Below, one piece after another: positions 52,687-60,841 of a DNA stretch of 64,000 bases. The stretch spans positions 4,836,001 through 4,900,000 of the forward strand of contig OY762289.1 of assembly GCA_963665495.1 (NCBI GenBank), in the 5' to 3' direction. The position numbers and the translations under genes are program-made. Source of the stretch: G963665495 sp963665495 (GTDB lineage: Bacteria; Desulfobacterota; Desulfovibrionia; Desulfovibrionales; Desulfovibrionaceae). Every line of letters starts with the position of its first letter. The stretch's first letter is position 1. The notes beneath the pieces were generated by a model. The model did no database searches and was not told where the DNA came from. It saw nothing but the letters and a program-made list of their open reading frames with translations.

Positions 52687-53556
52687 ATGAGTACCGCCGC
52701 GCTCATGACCCAGTTTACGGCCCGGGAGCTTGCTCCGGCTGCCGGTACAAAGGGGGAACTTGAGCTGACTTTTGCCAAAGATCATGCGGGCGTTTCCATG
52801 ACCCGACGGGCGCACAACGGTCCGCTCATGGTCCAGAAACCCTTTTATCCGGAAGGTCCCTCCGTATGCCATGTCTGCGTTCTGCATACCTCGGAAGGCT
52901 TGTCCGGCGCAGACGCACTCCTGCTGGGCATCAAAGCCGAGCCGGATTCCCACGCGCTGCTGACGACACAACGCGCTGTTTCCGTTTCCAGAAACAAGGG
53001 ACAGGTATCCGGCATGCGCCGGGAATTCCGCATCGACGGCGGTGCGATTATGGAATGGCTGCCCCAGGAACAGATTGTTCACGACGGCGCCCATTGCGTC
53101 ACCAGCAACCGTGTTGTTCTGGAAAACGGAGCCAGGTTCATTGGTTGGGAAATCGCCGGACTCGGACTCCCGGCCTCAAACAAATCCTTCACCAGCGGCA
53201 CCTTGAATTTACAGTACAACATCTGGCATCAGGACCGTCCCCTGTTGCTGGAAAAAACCCGCCTGTGCGCGGAAGAATCAATGCTTGCAGCTTCCTGGGG
53301 CATGGGTGGCCGGGCTGCGCTGGGAACTCTCGTAGCTTTTCCGGGCAGCCGTTTTTTGCAGCAAGCCCTGCAATCGCTGCAACAGGAAGCATCAGACGTC
53401 TTGTTCTCAACAACGCTTCTGGACGGCCTGCTGGTCTGCCGCTGCCTGGCAAAAGACCCGCGCGAGGTTAAGGAACTTTTTTACGCAGCCTGGGAACGCA
53501 TCAGGCCGCAAATAGCCGGCCGCACTGCCGTCAAGCCACGAGTCTGGAACAGCTAG
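52687..53556 (+). CDS. ureD: UreD-like urease accessory protein
   Basis: 289 residues. Matches UreD/UreH along its length: GPLMVQKPFYPEG near residue 40, a LHTSEGLSGADAL segment (usual form GGIVGGD), IMEWLPQEQIVHDGA, GWEIAGLGLP, a SGTL motif and a C-terminal RPQIAG...PRVW close to the usual end. In urease systems UreD binds the apoenzyme and, with UreF and UreG, delivers nickel. The GGD to GAD change is mild. The ribosome site before the ATG is weak, and an unusual start upstream in the same open frame cannot be excluded. First gene of the operon, 25 bases before ureA. Confidence 0.88.
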   Translation: MSTAALMTQFTARELAPAAGTKGELELTFAKDHAGVSMTRRAHNGPLMVQKPFYPEGPSVCHVCVLHTSEGLSGADALLLGIKAEPDSHALLTTQRAVSVSRNKGQVSGMRREFRIDGGAIMEWLPQEQIVHDGAHCVTSNRVVLENGARFIGWEIAGLGLPASNKSFTSGTLNLQYNIWHQDRPLLLEKTRLCAEESMLAASWGMGGRAALGTLVAFPGSRFLQQALQSLQQEASDVLFSTTLLDGLLVCRCLAKDPREVKELFYAAWERIRPQIAGRTAVKPRVWNS

Positions 53557-53581
53557 CGTTGTTGCAACGCAAGGAGCAGCC

Positions 53582-53887
53582 ATGCAGCTATCCCCACGCG
53601 AGCAGGAAAAACTCTTGATTTTTACGGCCGGACTGGTCGCGGAACGGCGCAAGGCAAAAGGACTCAAGCTGAATTATCCGGAAGCGGTGGCATATCTGAC
53701 CTCTGCGGTACTCGAGTTCGCCAGGGAGGGGAAAAGCGTGACGGAAATAATGGAACTGGGTGCATCTTTGCTGACCCGGACGGACGTCATGGAAGGTGTT
53801 GCAGAAATGATCCCTGAAATTCAGGTGGAAGCCACGTTTTTAGACGGAACCAGGCTGGTGACCATTCACAGCCCTATTCAATATTAG
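53582..53887 (+). CDS. ureA: Urease gamma subunit-like protein
   Basis: 101 residues, the normal length. MQLSPREQEKLLIFTAGLVAERRKAKGLKLNYPEAVAYLT is the standard UreA N-terminus, followed by the VEATFLDGTRLVTIHSPI end. AAGGAG lies upstream. It would form the (alpha-beta-gamma)3 structural core with the following ureB and ureC-like products. No obvious erosion is seen in this subunit. Confidence 0.94.
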   Translation: MQLSPREQEKLLIFTAGLVAERRKAKGLKLNYPEAVAYLTSAVLEFAREGKSVTEIMELGASLLTRTDVMEGVAEMIPEIQVEATFLDGTRLVTIHSPIQY

Positions 53888-53895
53888 GCAAAAAC

Positions 53896-54201
53896 ATGAT
53901 TCCCGGACAAATTCTTCCAGCCGACAAAGATATCCAATGCAATGCCGGACGCTCGACCATCAGCCTTGTGGTGACGAATTCGTCTGAAAAGCCCATTCTG
54001 GTTGGCTCTCACTACCATTTTTTTGATGCAAACCCGGCTCTCCTTTTTCCGCGAAACAAGGCGAAAGGCTACCGCTTGAGCATTCCCGCCGGCACCGCCG
54101 TCCGTTTTGAACCAGGACAATCCCGTACTGTCGAACTCATTCCTTTTGGCGGTAAAAAACTGCTCTATAAACGCAACACAGCGGCTCTGGTTTCGTCCTG
54201 A
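53896..54201 (+). CDS. ureB: Urease beta subunit-like protein
   Basis: 101 residues. MIPGQILPADKDI start, the conserved VGSHYHFFDANPAL block, GYRLSIPAGTAVRFEPGQSRTVELIPFGG. These are the typical UreB features at the alpha-beta interface, and they are intact. It starts 8 bases after ureA and ends 8 bases before ureC. Confidence 0.94.
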   Translation: MIPGQILPADKDIQCNAGRSTISLVVTNSSEKPILVGSHYHFFDANPALLFPRNKAKGYRLSIPAGTAVRFEPGQSRTVELIPFGGKKLLYKRNTAALVSS

Positions 54202-54209
54202 GGAAACCC

Positions 54210-55904
54210 GTGGCCACCATTTCCCGAAACACCTATATCGAACTCTACGGCCCTTCTGTGGGCGATAAGATCCGTCTGGCGGATACGGAGCTTTTTCTTG
54301 AAGTGGAGCAGGATTTTTCCACTCCCGGAGAGGAGAGCAGGTTCGGGGGCGGACGCGTCATACGGGACGGTATGGGGCAGAGCCAGCATACGTCCATCCA
54401 TGCCGCGGATACCGTCATCACCAATGTCGTGATCCTGGACCACTGGGGGGTGGTCAAGGCGGACATCGGCATCAAGGACGGCAGAATCGCCGCCATAGGA
54501 AACGCGGGCAACCCGGACACTCAGTCCGGCATAGACATCATCATCGGCCCGGGCACCGAACTCATCGCCGGAGAAGGACTCATCGCCACAGCAGGCGCCG
54601 TTGCCGGACAATGTCATTTTCTGTGCCCGCAACAGATCCAGGAGGCTCTGTTTTCAGGCGTCACCACCCTGCTGGGCGGGGGCACCGGCCCGGCTTCGGG
54701 CAGCAAAGTCACGGGCGCTACTCCCGGCCCTTGGCATATTTCCCGGATGCTGCAGGCCACGGACGTCCTGCCCGTGAATATCGGCCTGTTTGCCAAAGGG
54801 AGCGCCAGCCGCCCGGAAGCACTGGACGAACAGTTGCTCGCCGGCGCCATGGGCCTGAACCTGCATCCCGGATGGGGTGTCGATCCCGCAAGCATAGACA
54901 CCTGCCTGGAAGTGGCCGTACGCCATGACATCCCGGTACTGCTGCAACTCGATGCGCTCAATGAATCAGGATTTCCGGACAGCTGCCTGGCCGCCGTCAA
55001 AGAACGCTCCATTGTTTTCAGCCATCCGGACACGGGAGGTGAAGCGCAACTGTCCGCCCTGTTTCAGGCCTGCTCCGCCGCCAATGTCCTGCCCTGCACT
55101 TCCGACATTCTGCCGCCTCTGACCGTAAACAGCCTGGACGAAAGGCTGGATATGCTTATGGCGGCCAGGCAGCTGAACGCGGCAGTTCCCGAAGACCTTG
55201 CCCTGGCGCAGTTTCCGGAGCGTACGGAATTTCTCGCCGCGCAGGCCGTTCTGCACGACCTCGGGGCTTTTTCCCTTCTGTCCGCCAGCAGCCAGGCCAT
55301 GGGACGTGCCGGCGAACTCATCCTGCGTACCTGGCAGGCCGCGCACACCATGAAACTGCAACGCGGGCCCAGTGGCCGGAATACCGGAAACGACAATCAT
55401 CGCGCCAGGCGCTATCTGGCCAAATATACGATTAATCCCGCACTGGCCCACGGCGTGGCACAGCATGTCGGCTCGCTCGAACCTGGAAAATTGGCGGACA
55501 TCGTCCTCTGGAAACCGGCTTTTTTCGCCGTAAAGCCAGAACTGGTCATCAAAGGCGGGTTGATAGCCGCCGCCCCGCTGGGAGATCCCAACGCTTCTGT
55601 TTCCTCAGCTGAACCGCTGCTCCAGCGTCCGCAATTCGCTTCATTGGGCGGCGCTGCCCAGGCCGCAAGCCTGTGTTTCGTATCCCAGGCAGCCGTATCC
55701 GCGGGCAAGGCTTTGGGACTGCGCAAACGTGTCGTTCCTGTGGCCCAGGCCCGGGGTATAGCCAAAGAGGCCATGATCCATAACAACTACAGACCGTTTA
55801 TTGAAATGGATTCCCAAACCGGACTGATTCGCGCGGACGGTGAACTGCTGCACTGCGACCCCGCGCATGAATTACCGCTCTCACAACGGTATTTTTTGTT
55901 TTAG
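54210..55904 (+). CDS. ureC: Urease alpha subunit paralog lacking most active-site residues
   Basis: 564 residues starting at a GTG, nearly the same length as true UreC (about 567). The numbering coincides with Klebsiella aerogenes UreC, so positions can be compared directly. Nickel ligands: His134 is Gln, His136 is kept, the carbamylated Lys217 is Asn (GLNLHPGWG), His246 is Gln, His272 is kept, Asp360 is Ser (LLSASSQAMGR). Catalytic-site residues: His219 kept, Asp221 is Gly, Cys319 is Ala, His320 is Arg, Arg336 is Pro. Fold-level motifs (FGGGRVIRDGMGQS, GVTTLLGGGTGP, TPGPWHISRMLQA, NESGF, VLHDLGAFSL, YTINPALAHG, GKLADIVLW, C-terminal SQRYFLF) remain. The frame is intact, so this is not a simple pseudogene. 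Urea hydrolysis is not expected. A new function or a structural role is inferred. Confidence 0.9.
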   Translation: MATISRNTYIELYGPSVGDKIRLADTELFLEVEQDFSTPGEESRFGGGRVIRDGMGQSQHTSIHAADTVITNVVILDHWGVVKADIGIKDGRIAAIGNAGNPDTQSGIDIIIGPGTELIAGEGLIATAGAVAGQCHFLCPQQIQEALFSGVTTLLGGGTGPASGSKVTGATPGPWHISRMLQATDVLPVNIGLFAKGSASRPEALDEQLLAGAMGLNLHPGWGVDPASIDTCLEVAVRHDIPVLLQLDALNESGFPDSCLAAVKERSIVFSHPDTGGEAQLSALFQACSAANVLPCTSDILPPLTVNSLDERLDMLMAARQLNAAVPEDLALAQFPERTEFLAAQAVLHDLGAFSLLSASSQAMGRAGELILRTWQAAHTMKLQRGPSGRNTGNDNHRARRYLAKYTINPALAHGVAQHVGSLEPGKLADIVLWKPAFFAVKPELVIKGGLIAAAPLGDPNASVSSAEPLLQRPQFASLGGAAQAASLCFVSQAAVSAGKALGLRKRVVPVAQARGIAKEAMIHNNYRPFIEMDSQTGLIRADGELLHCDPAHELPLSQRYFLF

Positions 55905-55973
55905 GAAAGCATCCCAAGCCCTGTTTTCCATATGTTTTGTAAATCGCCTGATTTTTCAACCCGTGGAGATCGT

Positions 55974-56624
55974 GTGAACCCGTCCCTTTCCAGCATGCTG
56001 CGTTTGTTGCAACTCACCAGCACCGGCCTGCCCCTGCCTGAGGATACGTCCGCGCAGGGATTGATTTGGGCATGCGAGCAGGGTTTTGTTACGGACGCAC
56101 ACAGCGCAGGGCAGTGGATTTTCGGGAGAATCGGCAACAGCACATCCCGGGTGGATGTACCCGTGCTGGCCCGGCTGCGCAGAGGCTGGCGGCAGGAAGA
56201 AACGGATACTGTGGAGGAATGGAACGCCGTGCTCTACGCCATGCGCGAAACCGCCGCGCTGCGGCGTGACGAACTGCAGAACGGCGAAGCCCTGGCCAGG
56301 ACCCTGGCGGGCCTGGGCGTTCGTCAGGCCGAAACCTGGACCCAACGCCCGGACACGACATTCGCCAACATGTTCGCGCTGGCATCGGTGGTCTGGGAAA
56401 TCGGCATCATCGACCTGGCCGCAGGCTATCTCTGGCGCCAGGTCGAACAGCAGGTTGCGGCCGCCTGCCGTTGCCTGTCTTTGGAAGCCGTGGTGGGCCA
56501 GCGGATTCTCTCGGAAGCCGTCACCTTTATTCCCGAGGCCGTGGAATTCGGACTCGGTCTGGACGACGACGCCATTGGCGGCAGCGTACCCGTACAGGTC
56601 CATTGCGCTGCCCAGCAGGAATAG
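55974..56624 (+). CDS. ureF: UreF-like urease accessory protein
   Basis: 216 residues from a GTG at 55974 with GGAG five bases upstream. An ATG at 55932 has no site. It matches UreF: LLQLTSTGLPLPEDTSAQGLIWACEQGFV at the start, then ARLRRGWRQEETDTVEEWNAVLYAMRETAALRRDELQNGEALARTLAGLG. The GG-F-[ST]-x-S turn usual in UreF is replaced by PEDTSAQG. UreF normally bridges UreD and the GTPase UreG. No ureG or ureE follows. The next gene is convergent 18 bases away. Confidence 0.85.
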   Translation: MNPSLSSMLRLLQLTSTGLPLPEDTSAQGLIWACEQGFVTDAHSAGQWIFGRIGNSTSRVDVPVLARLRRGWRQEETDTVEEWNAVLYAMRETAALRRDELQNGEALARTLAGLGVRQAETWTQRPDTTFANMFALASVVWEIGIIDLAAGYLWRQVEQQVAAACRCLSLEAVVGQRILSEAVTFIPEAVEFGLGLDDDAIGGSVPVQVHCAAQQE

Positions 56625-56642
56625 CCTAAAAATACCGTAACA

Positions 56643-58511
56643 CTATCGCAATGCGGGATACGGAAACTGATCAGACACAGTCACTTCTTTTGTCAGTATT
56701 TCCCTGCCAAGCAAGGTTACCAACGTAATTTCAGCTGCGGTATCTAAAGATATATCCGCAACAAATAGACCACAGGCGACCTGTCGCATGGGCAGTTGCT
56801 GCAATACGGGCGGCGCTGCACCCGGCCGTACGGGACAGAAAATCCGTACCCGGCGCGCGCGGCTTTTGATGAACAACTGCACCTGGCTGGAGACCACCGA
56901 GTCCCCGGTTCCCAGAGTCTGGACATCGGCCAGGGTCAGGAACTGGCTTGAGGTGTTGAAAGCCTGATGCATGCCCAGAAAATACAACGGATGCCCGCCA
57001 AAGTCCGCTTGGCCCGGAAGGTAATCCAGGATGGCGACATGCTTTCCGGAACGCTGCTCCGCGTACGCGCTCCAGTATTCCTTGGGCGGACACAAAATAC
57101 GGAAACAAGTAAACAGCGTGGGCGCGGCAATCCGCGTATCGTCAGGAAGATTGCGGAATACCGGCGAATCAAACAACGCGTCAGCCAGTACCCAACGCTG
57201 GGCTGCCAGCCGTTTTGTACGCAATACGGAGTCATTGGAATAGGCCGTCAAAAAGGCTGTGACCGCAACCAAAGTTGCGGTCGTTGTAAGCACCGTCCAA
57301 CGTATCCGGTCCCTGTTTCTGAAAAGCAATGACGGCAGTGCCGCAACGGCGCAGAGCAGTACGCATACGCCATAATACGAATGGTAGGTGTAAGCGTAGA
57401 TATACGCTCCTTCCTGGGCCCACTGCCTGTATTTTTCAGAAAGTCCGAGCAAGGCGTTTGGTACAAAAACCAGGGACAAGCCGAACGCTGCCACCCAAAG
57501 CAGTTTTTTCCAGCTCACCCACAGGATGCTGTCGCGAAGCAAAAGGACAAAAAGTCCCCCGGCCAACCCGGCCTGGGCGATCCAGGCCATTTTCCACTGC
57601 CCGATATTCTGCAATTGATACAACAGGCGGTCCGCAAGCATTGCGCTGGTTTCCATGGAAAAATAAGAGGAATACCGGCTCAGGGCGGTCCTTTCCTTGA
57701 AAAAAGTGGTTAAAGGAAGAGCGGATATGCTGAAGCGTTTGCATACGTCCCACCAGGCGGAAAAATTGCTGAAATCAACGGATGTTCCTGCGTATTGCCC
57801 TGGAAAAACCAGCTTGTATCCAAAATACAGCCCGACATACAGCAACACGACGCATACTAAGCCAATTCCGGCCCGGATGCTCCTGCCGCCCGTAGGTTCG
57901 TCGAAATCAGAACAGGAGTACGGCATGAAACACAGCACCAAGCCTGGAATCAGGAAAACAACGAACAGCTCGTTGCAGCACAGACTCAGGAAAAACAGAC
58001 CCAACCCGCTCAAAAACCTTTGCCGCCCTCCCAAACAGCGCCAGGAAAGCAGCAGATGCCAGGAAAACAGACAAAAGGCCAATCCGAGCTGCCCGCCGAA
58101 CGGATAAGCGGTTGTCAGGCTGTGTCCCCAATGATCCTGCAGCAATGCAAGAAACAGGAGAGCAAAAACCGGAATCATCCGTGGCGTGAGCAGGCGCCCG
58201 ATCAGCAACGATGCCAATACAATGTTCAGACAAATGGCGGCCAGATTGCAGATGGCGGTAAAAAGGAAATTATGCGCGAAATGGGGAACAAGAAAGAATA
58301 ATACGTTGAGATACTTGTAAAACCTTCCCTGGCCGGCTGATTCTTCGTGCAGAAATGCAAGCAGCTCTTTCCAGCGGGGCACCGCATGCAGGGCATAAAA
58401 GGCATCATCGTTGGTTGTGAAGCCGGTCCCCAGAAAAGGCATGAGTACGAGCAGCCCGAGCAGGAAAAGCAGAAACCAGTTCAACCAGCGCCCATCCCGC
58501 TCAACACTCAT
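56643..58511 (-). CDS. Polytopic membrane protein, GT-C glycosyltransferase-like
   Basis: 622 residues with about ten predicted transmembrane helices between 12 and 420, followed by a periplasmic C-terminal domain of about 180 residues. The first extracellular loop contains TNDDAFYALHAVPRW, an acidic pair placed like the catalytic Asp of GT-C transferases. Such enzymes transfer sugars from lipid carriers on the periplasmic side. The family is not identified with certainty, and a general polysaccharide-related membrane protein is the alternative. It converges with ureF. Confidence 0.7.
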   Translation of the reverse strand: MSVERDGRWLNWFLLFLLGLLVLMPFLGTGFTTNDDAFYALHAVPRWKELLAFLHEESAGQGRFYKYLNVLFFLVPHFAHNFLFTAICNLAAICLNIVLASLLIGRLLTPRMIPVFALLFLALLQDHWGHSLTTAYPFGGQLGLAFCLFSWHLLLSWRCLGGRQRFLSGLGLFFLSLCCNELFVVFLIPGLVLCFMPYSCSDFDEPTGGRSIRAGIGLVCVVLLYVGLYFGYKLVFPGQYAGTSVDFSNFSAWWDVCKRFSISALPLTTFFKERTALSRYSSYFSMETSAMLADRLLYQLQNIGQWKMAWIAQAGLAGGLFVLLLRDSILWVSWKKLLWVAAFGLSLVFVPNALLGLSEKYRQWAQEGAYIYAYTYHSYYGVCVLLCAVAALPSLLFRNRDRIRWTVLTTTATLVAVTAFLTAYSNDSVLRTKRLAAQRWVLADALFDSPVFRNLPDDTRIAAPTLFTCFRILCPPKEYWSAYAEQRSGKHVAILDYLPGQADFGGHPLYFLGMHQAFNTSSQFLTLADVQTLGTGDSVVSSQVQLFIKSRARRVRIFCPVRPGAAPPVLQQLPMRQVACGLFVADISLDTAAEITLVTLLGREILTKEVTVSDQFPYPALR

Positions 58512-58804
58512 GATGTATCCCTTTTATTCTACCCAACAGATAACCATATGGTATTATTTCATCAATCACTGCCGCCATCCTGAGGAATCACGAACACAGC
58601 GCGAACGTCACTGCACACATGCCGGTTCGGACAATTGCTGGATTCGGGTTTACGGCGTATTCGCCAACCCGTCGGGAGTGTAGAAAAAAAACAAAAAGAA
58701 GGCCACAGAAGAGCATCGTGCAGGCTTTGACCACATGTTCCTAACAGAATATGGAGAACACTGCCCGTTTTGAACCCTTTTCGTGACGCGAAAGAAGAGA
58801 AAAC

Positions 58805-58828
58805 GGCTTATTGGCGGAGCCAATGCCG
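58805..58828 (-). terminator. Likely terminator of infA
   Basis: ATTGGC (58810-58815) pairs with GCCAAT (58819-58824), extended by CGGC/GCCG with a two-base bulge. T-rich sequence (TTTTCTCTTCTTT) follows on the minus strand. The rest of the 333-base space between infA and the membrane protein gene holds nothing I can support. Confidence 0.65.
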
Positions 58829-58844
58829 TCGCGATCCGGAAGGA

Positions 58845-59063
58845 CTATTTCATACGGTACGTAATGCGTCCGCGTGTCAAATCATACGGAGAAAGCTCTA
58901 CCTTAACTTTGTCGCCGGGAAGAATACGAATATAATACTTACGCATCTTTCCGGAAATGTGGGCCAGAACATTGTGTCCGTTCTCCAGGTCCACTTTGAA
59001 CATCGCGTTAGGCAATGCTTCCTGCACTACACCATCTACTTCGATTGCTTCCTCTTTAGCCAT
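58845..59063 (-). CDS. infA: Translation initiation factor IF-1
   Basis: 72 residues from the ATG at 59063 (AGGAGG upstream). A complete S1-like OB fold: KEEAIEVDGVVQEALPNAMFKVDLENGHNVLAHISGKMRKYYIRILPGDKVKVELSPYD is cut here at the conserved MRKYYIRILPGD and LTRGRITYR elements. It binds the 30S A site during initiation. It stands alone, 179 bases from lgt. Confidence 0.97.
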   Translation of the reverse strand: MAKEEAIEVDGVVQEALPNAMFKVDLENGHNVLAHISGKMRKYYIRILPGDKVKVELSPYDLTRGRITYRMK

Positions 59064-59242
59064 ATATGCCTCCTCGCTTGCGGATAGCGCGGAGAGCAAT
59101 CATAACCGCGCAAAATCCAGTACCTATAAGCACTTTTTAAGCAGAACAAGGATAATTTCACACCCCCAATACCTTGTCAAGTGCTTAAATGCGAAGAATT
59201 ATTTATTCTATTGAATATGTTACAGCAACATATTTTGCTGCA

Positions 59243-60061
59243 TCATGAAGACTTGTCACGCTTGTACGCAACAATCATAATGGCTGCTCCGCCAAGGATC
59301 ATTGGCACGCACAGCAACTGCCCCATGGTCAGCCACTGGAAAGCAATGTAGCCAAGCTGAATATCCGGTTGGCGGAAAAACTCCACTATGAATCGAAAAA
59401 GACCATATGCCAGACAAAACAAGCCTGAAGCCGCGAACGACGGCCGTCTTTTGGACGTGTAAAACCAGAGAACCAGGAACAGTGCGATTCCTTCCAGACC
59501 GGCTTCATACAATTGGGAAGGGTGGCGCGGAAACGGTCCAGCATTAGGGCCGGGAAAAATCATGCCCAGAGGAGAATCCGTGATCCGGCCGTAGAGTTCG
59601 CCGTTGATGAAGTTGCCGATCCGTCCGGCAAACAATCCCGGCGGCACCATGGGCACCAGAAAATCGCAAACCTGGGCGAATGTCTTGCCGTGGCGCCGGG
59701 CAAACAGCCAGATGGCGACGCAGAAACCGATAACGCCCCCGTGAAAGGCCATCCCGCCGTTCCAGATCTGATAAATCTGCTCCGGGTGGGACAAAAAAAA
59801 GGGCAGATCGTAAAAAAGCGTATACCCGAGACGTCCGCCCAGTACCACGCCCAGAACGCAGTAAGTGATGACGTCGTCCACTTCCTGGGCCTGCCAGACG
59901 CCTCCAGGACCGTTCCAGAGGCCTTTCCGGCTATTTGCGGCCCGGTACCTGCCGAGCAGCCAGCCGGTGGCAAAGCCCACCAGATACATCAGACCATACC
60001 AGCGAACCTTCAGGGGCCCCAGTGACAAAGCCACCGGGTCAAATTGCGGATAGTGCAGCAT
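59243..60061 (-). CDS. lgt: Prolipoprotein diacylglyceryl transferase
   Basis: 272 residues, about seven transmembrane helices. The family signature GRIGNFINGELYGR is present, with conserved RWYGLMYLVGF near the start and HPSQLYEAGLEG. It transfers diacylglycerol from phosphatidylglycerol to the lipobox cysteine of prolipoproteins at the inner membrane. It lies downstream of plsY, same strand, gap 195 bases. Confidence 0.96.
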   Translation of the reverse strand: MLHYPQFDPVALSLGPLKVRWYGLMYLVGFATGWLLGRYRAANSRKGLWNGPGGVWQAQEVDDVITYCVLGVVLGGRLGYTLFYDLPFFLSHPEQIYQIWNGGMAFHGGVIGFCVAIWLFARRHGKTFAQVCDFLVPMVPPGLFAGRIGNFINGELYGRITDSPLGMIFPGPNAGPFPRHPSQLYEAGLEGIALFLVLWFYTSKRRPSFAASGLFCLAYGLFRFIVEFFRQPDIQLGYIAFQWLTMGQLLCVPMILGGAAIMIVAYKRDKSS

Positions 60062-60256
60062 TACGGCAAGATTCCTTGCGTGTCGGCGGTTCGTAAAACT
60101 TTTCGGCCAGCCTGGCTGGATTCAGAATCCACGCGCTCGCAGCGCCGATACTCTCTGAAAAAGTTTCTTGCGAACCCCCGAGCACGGTTAACCTGTAACG
60201 TTTTTCAGCTTTTAAAAATTACTATATCGAGGCTGCGGCAAGTTCTTGGCACAGTG

Positions 60257-60835
60257 TCAGCCGCGCCAATGGTGCTCTTCGCCCTGTGCCAGACGGATGA
60301 TGTTCTCCCGATGCCGCCAGAAAACAACCACCATGGTGACCAAAGCCAGAGGAATAAGCCCAAAATGTCCGCTGAACAGCAGAAAAACGGGCAGCGAAGC
60401 TACCAGACACAATGACCCGAGGGACATATAGCCTGTGGTCTTCAGCACCGTCACCAGGGTCAACACGGACAACAGCAGAGGCCAGAAGGCCAGGGGGATA
60501 AAAATGCCGATGCTTGTGGCCACGCCTTTGCCGCCTTTGAAATCCAGAAACAGGGAACAGCAATGGCCGAACAATGCGGCAAAGGCCGTACAACTGATGA
60601 AATAGGTCGAATCGCTGACCTGCACGGCGGCAACAACCGGAATCAACCCTTTGAGCAGATCCATGGCCAGAGTCAGCACGCCGTAAACCGTGCCGCAACT
60701 GCGCCCCACATTGGTGGCTCCCACATTTCCGCTGCCCTGCGTACGCGGGTCCACTCCGCAAAAAGCCCCGGCAATAAACAGTCCGAAGGGAATGGAACCT
60801 AGCACATAGGCAAAAATCACGATGAGCATCTGCAT
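60257..60835 (-). CDS. plsY: Glycerol-3-phosphate acyltransferase PlsY
   Basis: 192 residues, about five membrane helices. The three PlsY motifs are visible: GSGNVGATNVGR, FKGGKGVATSIG, and HRENIIRLAQGEE near the end. It acylates glycerol-3-phosphate using acyl phosphate, the first step in phospholipid synthesis. It starts 6 bases after the RNase gene, so they are cotranscribed. Confidence 0.96.
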   Translation of the reverse strand: MQMLIVIFAYVLGSIPFGLFIAGAFCGVDPRTQGSGNVGATNVGRSCGTVYGVLTLAMDLLKGLIPVVAAVQVSDSTYFISCTAFAALFGHCCSLFLDFKGGKGVATSIGIFIPLAFWPLLLSVLTLVTVLKTTGYMSLGSLCLVASLPVFLLFSGHFGLIPLALVTMVVVFWRHRENIIRLAQGEEHHWRG

Positions 60836-60841
60836 GGCGTC

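Noticed and set aside
54210..55904. Annotating the ureC gene as an active urease
   Set aside because: Nickel and catalytic residues are replaced at most positions, so only the fold-level name is justified.
58770..59087. Plus-strand frame opposite infA
   Set aside because: It is antisense to the well-supported IF-1 gene.
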